The translations under genes and the position numbers were made by a program. Below, piece after piece: positions 1-4,979 of a stretch of DNA of 8,186 nt. The stretch is from positions 1 to 8,186 of the forward strand of contig CAMNDA010000234.1 of NCBI GenBank assembly GCA_946534745.1. Direction: 5' to 3'. The first letter of the stretch is position 1. Each line of letters starts with the position of its first letter. A model generated the notes under the pieces. It was given only the letters and a program-made list of their open reading frames with translations, was not told the origin of the DNA and ran no database searches. Origin of the DNA: an uncultured Verrucomicrobiota bacterium. GTDB taxonomy: Bacteria > Verrucomicrobiota > Kiritimatiellia > RFP12 > UBA3636.

Positions 1-213
1 GGCGCCGCCGAGGCGAAGCCGATAGCTCGTGTCCGCGCTCACACGCAGTCGCATCGGCCCGGCGAGGCCCTCGGGCATCGCCATCCGACCGCGGAACTCG
101 ACGACGACGAAGCCCCGCTGGCCTTCCGGCGGCGCCCCGTCCGCGAGGCGCCGCGCCTCGCACCGCTGCAGGTCGGGGCGCCGCTCCGGGTCGAGCCAGA
201 TCCACCTTCCCAT
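1..213 (-). CDS. N-terminus of a probable alpha-L-rhamnosidase-like (GH78-type) protein, cut by window edge
   Basis: Seventy-one codons are readable before the window ends. The protein opens MGRWIWLDPERRP and later reads FVVVEFRGRM (about residues 35-44) and LRVSADTSYRLRLGG (about 56-70). The order WIWLDP, then a short beta-strand core, then an SADxxYRLxxxG strand is typical of the N-terminal beta-sandwich module of bacterial alpha-L-rhamnosidases, which remove terminal rhamnose from pectic and other plant glycans. No catalytic part is present here, so the enzymatic call is inference. No signal peptide is visible in the first residues. The ATG at 213 is the only ATG, GTG or TTG in frame upstream of residue 44. 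The Shine-Dalgarno match is poor: AGGGA abuts the ATG directly. The gene lies 67 bases downstream of pheT on the same strand, across a palindrome. It could instead be another beta-sandwich-fronted hydrolase. Confidence 0.5.
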   Translation of the reverse strand, partial: MGRWIWLDPERRPDLQRCEARRLADGAPPEGQRGFVVVEFRGRMAMPEGLAGPMRLRVSADTSYRLRLGGA

Positions 214-236
214 TCCCTGTTCCCGGACGGATGCAT

Positions 237-270
237 CCCGCGTGGCGGGGTGCGCACCCCGCCACGCGGG
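237..270 (-). terminator. 34-bp perfect palindrome after pheT, possible terminator without a U tract
   Basis: Positions 237-253 and 254-270 are exact reverse complements (arm CCCGCGTGGCGGGGTGC), so the RNA of either strand can form a stem of about 15 bp closed by a GCGC tetraloop. It starts 10 bases past the pheT stop codon and ends 23 bases before the next gene's ATG. Neither side carries a run of T, so it does not meet the classical intrinsic-terminator pattern. In GC-rich genomes a strong hairpin alone can pause polymerase or protect a 3' end. It could also be a protein-binding site. Confidence 0.45.
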
Positions 271-280
271 CGAGGACGCG

Positions 281-2704
281 CTACGAGTCGCGGATCTCGA
301 CCTTGAGCTTGTTGCGCAGGACGTTCTTGATCTCCTCGTGCGCCCGGTTGACCTCGTCGTCCTTGAGCGTCCGGTCGGGCGCGCGGTAGGTGAGGCGGTA
401 GGCGAGCGAGACCTTCCCTTCGCCGAGCTGCTTGCCGCGGTAGACGTCGAAGAGCGAGACGTCCTCGAGGATCTTCGGGCCGGCCTTGCGGACGGTCTTC
501 ACGATCTCCTCGTGCGTCACGCCCGACGGCGCGACGAGCGCGATGTCGCGCTCCGTGGCGGGGTAGGTCGGCACGTCCTTCGCCTTCGGCACGCGGAACG
601 CGTTGGCGACGAGCGGCGCGCGGCGCAGCTCGAACACCGCCACGGGCGAGGCGATGCGGCTCTTGCGCGAGAGGCTCTGCCGCACGAGGCCGAACATGCC
701 CGCGGGGCGGCCCGCGATGACGACGACGGAGCACATCCCGGGCTCGAAGCCGTCCATGTCGCGCGGCTCGAGGCGCAGCGCGGGCGCGTGGAGCGCCTCG
801 CAGAGCGACTCGAGCGCGCCCTTGAGCCAGAGCAGCGTCTCGGCCGGCTCGACCTTGCGCATGCGGTCGGTGCCGTCGCGCCCCGCGAAGCCCATCATCG
901 CGGCGCAGACGCGGTCGTCCTCGGTCGGGGCGCCGTCGATCGTGCGCGTGAAGACGCGGCCCGCCTCGAAGACGGCGGCGGTGTCCACGCCGCGCGACTG
1001 GTTGTAGGCGAGCGTCGCGAAGACCTGCGGCACGAGCGAGTCGCGCAGCACGGAGTGGTCCGCGCTCACGGGGTTCGGGATGCGGATGCGGTGCTCGGCC
1101 TGCGACGAGAAGAACGGATCGAGGACGGCGGGCGCGGTGAAGGAGTAGTTGACGATCTCCTGGAAGCCGAGGCCGGCGAGCGTGCGGCGGCAGAGCGACG
1201 CGGCGCGCACGGCGGAGTCGTCGGCGCCCGGGACGACCTGCGCCGCGGGGACGACGTCCGGCAGCGCGCCGAGGCCGTTCATGCGCGCGATCTCCTCGAT
1301 GAGGTCGCACTCGTCGGTGCAGTCGAGGCGCCACGTCGGGACGACGAACGAGGCGCCGGCCTCGTCGCGCGACTCGACCTTGAACCCGAGCGACTCGAGG
1401 ATCGCGACCTGGCGGTCGGCCGGGAGGTCCATCCCGATCACGTCCGTCGCGCGCTTGAAGCGCAGGCGGACGACGCGCGGGGCGTGGTCGCGCCGGTCGT
1501 CGAGAACCGTGCCGGAGGCGACGGTCGCCGCGGCGTACTTCACGAGCAGGTGGCACGCGCGGCGCGAGGCCCAGTCGACGAGGAACGGGTCGACGCCGCG
1601 CTCGTAGCGGTGCGAGCTCTCGGTGTGCAGGTCGAGCTTCGTCGCGGTCGACTTGATGCCGGGCGCGGCGAACGACGCGGCCTCGAGGAGGACGGAGGTC
1701 GTGTCCGGCTCGATCTCGGAGCCCTCGCCGCCCATCACGCCGGCGACGGCGAGCGGGCCCTCGGGGTCGGAGATGAGCAGCATCGACGGGTCGAGCGCGC
1801 GGTCCTGCCCGTCGAGCGTGCGGATCTTCTCGCCGTCGCGGGCGTTGCGGACGACGATCGAGTGGCCGCCGCGGACCTGGCGGTAGTCGAACGTGTGCAG
1901 CGGCTGGCCGCACTCGAGCATGACGTAGTTGGAGACGTCGACGACGACATCGATCGAGCGCATGCCGCAGAGCTCGAGGCGCTTGCGCATGAACTCGGGC
2001 GAGGGCAGGCGCTCCACGTGCGGCAGCACGCGCGCCGTGTATGCGGGGCAGGCGGCCGGGTTGTCGATGCGGACCGAGCAGAGGTCCTTCGCGGCGGCGT
2101 CCGAAAGCTCCGGGAAGTCCACGGGCGGCATCTTCACGGGGCGGCCGAGGATCGCGGCGAACTCGCGCGCGATGCCGATGATCGAGAGGCAGTCGCCGCG
2201 GTTCCAGGTGATCTCCACGTCGAAGACCGTCTCGGGCTTCCGGTCCGCGTAGAGCTCCGCGAGCGGCGTGCCGGGCTTCGTGGCGGGGTCCAGCTCCAGG
2301 ATGCCGGAGTGGTCGTCCGAGAGCTTGAGCTCGCGCGCCGAGCAGAGCATGCCGAAGCTCTCGACGCCGCGGAGCTTGCCCTTCTTCAGGGTCTCGCCGC
2401 CCTCGGGCACCTTGGCGCCGATGTGGGCGAGCGGGGTCACGAGGCCGGCGCGGCAGTTGGGGGCGCCGCAGACGATCTGGAGGTCCTCCTTGCCGTCGAA
2501 GACCGTGCAGACGTGGAGGTGGTCCGAGTTCGGGTGCGGATCGCAGGTCTTGACGAGCGCGGCGCAGATGCCGGTGAAGTCGACGCCGACCTCCTCGATG
2601 CCCTCGATCTCGATGCCGGCGAACGTGATGCGGTCGGCGAGTTCCTGGACGGAGAGGTCGGAGATGTCGATGTATTCGGCGAGCCAGCTGACGGGGAGCT
2701 TCAT
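281..2704 (-). CDS. pheT: Phenylalanyl-tRNA synthetase beta subunit
   Basis: The product is the beta chain of the cytoplasmic alpha2-beta2 enzyme that charges tRNA-Phe with phenylalanine. It binds tRNA and hydrolyses mischarged Tyr-tRNA-Phe. The protein has 807 residues, normal for bacterial PheT (about 790-830). The domain order is intact. MKLPVSWLAEYIDI opens the chain, followed by the EMAP-like tRNA-binding OB fold (about 39-155, with the family hallmark CSARELKLSDDHSG at 121-134). The B3/B4 editing module follows (about 212-385, with GQPLHTFD at 266-273 and AGVMGGEGSEI at 321-331), then B5 (about 408-480, with DLIEEIARMNGL). A degenerate synthetase-like core leads to the C-terminal FDX-ACB anticodon-binding domain (about 713-804, YPATERDIALV and later LFDVYRGKQLGEGK). 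An AAGGAAA Shine-Dalgarno lies about 8 bases before the ATG. The usual partner pheS is not adjacent: the upstream neighbour is divergent galK, so pheT is transcribed alone from its own promoter. Confidence 0.97.
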   Translation of the reverse strand: MKLPVSWLAEYIDISDLSVQELADRITFAGIEIEGIEEVGVDFTGICAALVKTCDPHPNSDHLHVCTVFDGKEDLQIVCGAPNCRAGLVTPLAHIGAKVPEGGETLKKGKLRGVESFGMLCSARELKLSDDHSGILELDPATKPGTPLAELYADRKPETVFDVEITWNRGDCLSIIGIAREFAAILGRPVKMPPVDFPELSDAAAKDLCSVRIDNPAACPAYTARVLPHVERLPSPEFMRKRLELCGMRSIDVVVDVSNYVMLECGQPLHTFDYRQVRGGHSIVVRNARDGEKIRTLDGQDRALDPSMLLISDPEGPLAVAGVMGGEGSEIEPDTTSVLLEAASFAAPGIKSTATKLDLHTESSHRYERGVDPFLVDWASRRACHLLVKYAAATVASGTVLDDRRDHAPRVVRLRFKRATDVIGMDLPADRQVAILESLGFKVESRDEAGASFVVPTWRLDCTDECDLIEEIARMNGLGALPDVVPAAQVVPGADDSAVRAASLCRRTLAGLGFQEIVNYSFTAPAVLDPFFSSQAEHRIRIPNPVSADHSVLRDSLVPQVFATLAYNQSRGVDTAAVFEAGRVFTRTIDGAPTEDDRVCAAMMGFAGRDGTDRMRKVEPAETLLWLKGALESLCEALHAPALRLEPRDMDGFEPGMCSVVVIAGRPAGMFGLVRQSLSRKSRIASPVAVFELRRAPLVANAFRVPKAKDVPTYPATERDIALVAPSGVTHEEIVKTVRKAGPKILEDVSLFDVYRGKQLGEGKVSLAYRLTYRAPDRTLKDDEVNRAHEEIKNVLRNKLKVEIRDS

Positions 2705-2711
2705 TTCGGTG

Positions 2712-2725
2712 TTTCCTTCGGAAGG
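2712..2725 (-). promoter_or_regulatory. pheT ribosome binding site within a small hairpin
   Basis: On the minus strand the leader reads CCTTCCGAAGGAAA before the ATG at 2704. The AAGGAAA element is a good Shine-Dalgarno. Its AAGG half can pair with the preceding CCTT (3-base loop), so the site may be partly masked. The predicted transcript starts at about 2725, which would put this hairpin at the very 5' end of the mRNA. The stem is only 4 bp, so any regulatory role is uncertain. Confidence 0.4.
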
Positions 2726-2731
2726 GCGCGT

Positions 2732-2760
2732 ATTCTAGCGGAACGGCGGGGGCTTGGCAA
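2732..2760 (-). promoter_or_regulatory. Sigma-70-type promoter of pheT
   Basis: Read on the minus strand, TTGCCA (2760-2755) is followed after exactly 17 bases by TAGAAT (2737-2732). Each hexamer matches the sigma-70 consensus (TTGACA, TATAAT) at 5 of 6 positions. Transcription would begin near 2725, leaving a leader of about 21 nt. That is too short for a phenylalanine-codon leader peptide, T-box or attenuator. Two near-consensus boxes at optimal spacing in such GC-rich DNA make this the best-supported regulatory site in the window. Confidence 0.7.
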
Positions 2761-2791
2761 GGCGCTCGCGCGGGCTCGGGCGCGTGCGCGC

Positions 2792-2817
2792 TTCCGGCTT
2801 GACCTCGGGAGCCGGAA
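2792..2817. promoter_or_regulatory. Inverted repeat over the galK -35 region, candidate operator
   Basis: TTCCGGCT (2792-2799) and AGCCGGAA (2810-2817) are perfect 8-bp inverted arms with centres 18 bp apart, separated by 10 bp. The left arm ends at the first base of the putative galK -35 hexamer and the right arm lies inside the promoter spacer. A dimeric DNA-binding protein there would compete with RNA polymerase. The geometry and placement are seen in sequence. The operator function and the identity of any regulator are inference, and no regulator gene is present in the window. Confidence 0.4.
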
Positions 2818-2828
2818 AAGAGTAGACT
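2799..2828 (+). promoter_or_regulatory. Candidate sigma-70-type promoter of galK-epmA
   Basis: TTGACC (2799-2804, 5 of 6 to consensus) is followed by an 18-bp spacer and TAGACT (2823-2828, 4 of 6). The predicted start near 2835 gives a leader of roughly 48 nt to the galK ATG at 2883. It is weaker than the divergent pheT promoter in its -10 box and spacer, and it is overlapped by an inverted repeat, which fits a controlled rather than constitutive promoter. Two divergent promoters share the 178-bp gap between pheT and galK. Confidence 0.5.
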
Positions 2829-2839
2829 GATCCCCGTGC

Positions 2840-2859
2840 GGCGCGCGACGCCGCGCGCC
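2840..2859 (+). promoter_or_regulatory. GC hairpin in the galK leader
   Basis: GGCGCGC (2840-2846) and GCGCGCC (2853-2859) form a 7-bp all-GC stem with a 6-nt loop, starting a few bases after the predicted transcription start. It could stabilise the 5' end of the mRNA. Such GC stems arise easily by chance in DNA of this composition, so the call is weak. Confidence 0.2.
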
Positions 2860-2882
2860 ACGCAACCGAGTTCCTCCCCGCC

Positions 2883-4058
2883 ATGCCCTCCGAATCCGTC
2901 CTCTCCGAGCTGCTCGCCAAGTTCGCCGCGACCTACGGCCGCGACCCCGCCGTCGTCGCCTACGCCCCCGGCCGCATCGAGGTGCTCGGCAACCACACCG
3001 ACTACAACGAGGGCTACGTCCTCTCCGCCGCGATCGACTACGGCACCTTCTTCGCCGCCGCCCCGCGCGACGACGGGACCGCGCGCCTCACCGCCGGCGA
3101 CATCATGGAGACGGTCGAGTTCCCCGCCGCCGCGCCCGAGCGCTCCGAGTCCGCGTCGTGGAGCAACTACGTGAAGGGCTGCGTCGCGCTCCTCGGCGAC
3201 CGCCTCGGCCCGCCCGACCGCGGCTTCGACGCGATGTTCCTCGGCAACGTCCCGCTCGGCTCCGGCCTCTCCTCCTCCGCCGCGCTCGAGTGCTCCGCGA
3301 TCCTCGCCCTCGCGCGCCTCCGTGGCGCCTCGCTCCCGAAGCTCGACGTCGCGAAGATGGGCCAGCGGGCCGAGAACGAGTGGGCCGGCGTGAAGTGCGG
3401 CCTCCTCGACCAGGCCTCGTCCGTCTTCGGCGAGAAGGACGCGCTCGTCATGTCCGACTTCCGCACCTGCGAGTTCAAGCCCGTCTCCTTCCCGCCGGAC
3501 GTCTGCTTCCTCATGTGCAACACGCACGCGAAGCACGCGCTCGTCGACGGCGCCTACAACGAGCGCCGCGACCGCTGCGAGCGCGCCGCGCGCTTCTTCG
3601 CCGCCGCGCTCCCGCACCCGGTCTCCGCGCTGCGCGACGTCTCGTGGGACGAGTGGACCGAGCACCACGGCGACATGGACGAACTCGACGCGAAGCGCTC
3701 CGCGCACCCGATCGGCGAGGACGAGCGCGTGCTCGCCGGCGTCGAGCTGCTGCGCGAGGGGGACGCCGCCGCGTTCGGCCGCCTCATGTTCGAGTCGCAC
3801 GAGTCGTCGAGGACCTACTTCGAGAACTCCTGCCCGGAGCTCGACGCCGTCGTCGACGCCGCGCGCGGCGTCCCCGGCGTCCTCGGCGCCCGCCTCTCCG
3901 GCGGCGGCTTCGGCGGCTCCGCCGTCGTCCTCGTCGAGCGCCGCGCGGCCGAGACGGCCGCCGCCGCGCTCGCCTCCGCCTACGCGAGGCGCTTCGGCTC
4001 GCCGTGCGACGTGCGCGCCGTCTCCTGCTCCGAGGGCGCCCGCGTCGTCCGCGGATGA
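2883..4058 (+). CDS. galK: Galactokinase (GHMP kinase family)
   Basis: The product is a cytoplasmic kinase that phosphorylates the anomeric hydroxyl of galactose with ATP to give galactose-1-phosphate, the entry step of the Leloir pathway. Its 391 residues match the usual size (about 380-400). Motifs appear in order: the sugar-binding signature GRIEVLGNHTDYNEG (30-44), the ATP-binding loop PLGSGLSSSAALE (124-136), CGLLDQ with catalytic Asp176, the sugar-contact Tyr225 in AYNERRDRC, and C-terminal GHMP motif 3, ARLSGGGFGGSAVVL (336-350). Arg31, His38 and Asp40 of the sugar site are conserved, but the usual GExTDY-region glutamate is Asn37, and Glu33 replaces the usual Asn, so another related sugar remains possible. 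There is no in-frame alternative start back to a TAG at 2823, and no clear Shine-Dalgarno precedes the ATG. The end overlaps epmA by 4 bases. The other Leloir genes are not in the window. Confidence 0.88.
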   Translation: MPSESVLSELLAKFAATYGRDPAVVAYAPGRIEVLGNHTDYNEGYVLSAAIDYGTFFAAAPRDDGTARLTAGDIMETVEFPAAAPERSESASWSNYVKGCVALLGDRLGPPDRGFDAMFLGNVPLGSGLSSSAALECSAILALARLRGASLPKLDVAKMGQRAENEWAGVKCGLLDQASSVFGEKDALVMSDFRTCEFKPVSFPPDVCFLMCNTHAKHALVDGAYNERRDRCERAARFFAAALPHPVSALRDVSWDEWTEHHGDMDELDAKRSAHPIGEDERVLAGVELLREGDAAAFGRLMFESHESSRTYFENSCPELDAVVDAARGVPGVLGARLSGGGFGGSAVVLVERRAAETAAAALASAYARRFGSPCDVRAVSCSEGARVVRG

Positions 4059-4978
4059 ACCCCGCGCTCGCCGCGAACCTCCCGCGCCGCGCCGCGATGG
4101 TGCGCGCGCTGCGCGCCGCGCTCGACGAGAGCGGCTTCGTCGAGGTCGAGACGCCCGTCCGCATCCCCGCGCCCGCCAACGAGCCCCACATCCGCCCGCC
4201 CGCGAGCGGCCGCGCCTTCCTGCGTGCCTCGCCCGAGCTGCAGATGAAGCGCCTCCTCGCCGCGGGGCTGGGGCGCCTCTACCAGATCGGCCCCTGCTTT
4301 CGCGAGGGCGAGCGCGGCGACCGCCACGCGCCCGAGTTCACGATGCTCGAGTGGTATCGCGCCCCCGGCGGCTGGGAGGACGTCCTGCGCGACGGCGAGC
4401 GCCTCGTCCTCGCCGCCGCCGCCGCGCTGCACGGCGCCGGCGCGGCGCGCATCCCGTTCCGCGGCGGCGCGCTCGACCTCGCCGCGCCGTGGGAGCGCGT
4501 CCCCGTGCGCGAGGCCTACCGCCGCTGGGCCGGGTGGGACCCGGTCGAGGACTGGGACGCCGAGCGCTTCGACCTCGACATGGCGCTCAAGGTCGAGCCC
4601 GCCCTCCCGCGCGACCGCGCCGTCGTCCTCTTCGGGTATCCCGCGCAGGCCGCCTCGCTCGCGCGCCTCTCGCCGGAAGACCCCCGCGTCGCCGAGCGCT
4701 GGGAGCTCTACCTCGGCGGGATGGAGATCGCCAACGCCTTCGGCGAGCTCGCGGACCCGGCCGAGCAGCGCCGCCGCTTCGAGGCCGCGCGCGAGGAGAA
4801 GATCGCGTGCGGCGAGACGCCGATGCCCCTCGACGAGGACTTCCTCGCCGACCTCGCGCGCATGCCGCCCGCGGGCGGCGCCGCCCTCGGCGTCGACCGC
4901 CTCGCGATGGTCCTCCTGGACGCGCCGGACATCGACTCCGTCCGCGCCTTCCTCCCGCCCGTCGGCGCGCTCTGGTAG
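4055..4978 (+). CDS. epmA: Elongation factor P (R)-beta-lysine ligase, LysRS paralogue
   Basis: EpmA (also PoxA, YjeA or GenX) is a class II aminoacyl-tRNA synthetase catalytic core without an anticodon-binding domain. It activates (R)-beta-lysine and attaches it to a lysine of elongation factor P, which helps ribosomes pass polyproline stretches. This 307-residue protein is slightly shorter than the E. coli one (325). It shows motif 1 (FVEVETPV, 28-35), SPELQMKRLLAAG (59-71), motif 2 (CFREGERGDRHAPEFTMLEWYR, 81-102), the region VAERWELYLGGMEIANAFGEL (212-232) and motif 3 (ALGVDRLAMVLL, 277-288). Ala277 aligns with E. coli Ala298, the pocket residue separating EpmA from lysyl-tRNA synthetase, which has Gly. 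The start ATG overlaps the galK stop in ATGA, so translation is probably coupled. EF-P and the aminomutase EpmB are not in the window, so the actual substrate is inferred. Confidence 0.88.
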   Translation: MNPALAANLPRRAAMVRALRAALDESGFVEVETPVRIPAPANEPHIRPPASGRAFLRASPELQMKRLLAAGLGRLYQIGPCFREGERGDRHAPEFTMLEWYRAPGGWEDVLRDGERLVLAAAAALHGAGAARIPFRGGALDLAAPWERVPVREAYRRWAGWDPVEDWDAERFDLDMALKVEPALPRDRAVVLFGYPAQAASLARLSPEDPRVAERWELYLGGMEIANAFGELADPAEQRRRFEAAREEKIACGETPMPLDEDFLADLARMPPAGGAALGVDRLAMVLLDAPDIDSVRAFLPPVGALW

Positions 4979-4979
4979 C

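Noticed and set aside
234..236. Alternative ATG at 236 (minus strand) as start of the rhamnosidase-like gene
   Set aside because: It is in a different frame from the WIWLDP reading and leads into a Gly/Ser/Arg-rich shadow frame.
2705..2725. Attenuator or T-box control of pheT
   Set aside because: The predicted leader is about 21 nt, with no phenylalanine-rich leader peptide and no room for a specifier structure.
29..2830. 933-codon open frame on the plus strand antisense to pheT
   Set aside because: It is the mirror frame of pheT codons, dominated by Arg, Ala, Glu, Val and Asp, with no recognisable motif and running out to the galK promoter. pheT itself is unambiguous.
39..3800. Very long open frame (1253 codons) on the minus strand across pheT and galK
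   Set aside because: It reads through pheT and galK in the wrong frame or strand, crosses the divergent promoter region and translates to low-complexity Arg/Ala/Gly-rich sequence with no family motif. GC-rich DNA lacks stop codons, so this is expected.
3158..4054. In-frame upstream extension of epmA through galK
   Set aside because: The extension is Arg/Pro-rich out-of-frame galK sequence. Homology to EpmA begins at the ATG at 4055, which also forms the ATGA junction.
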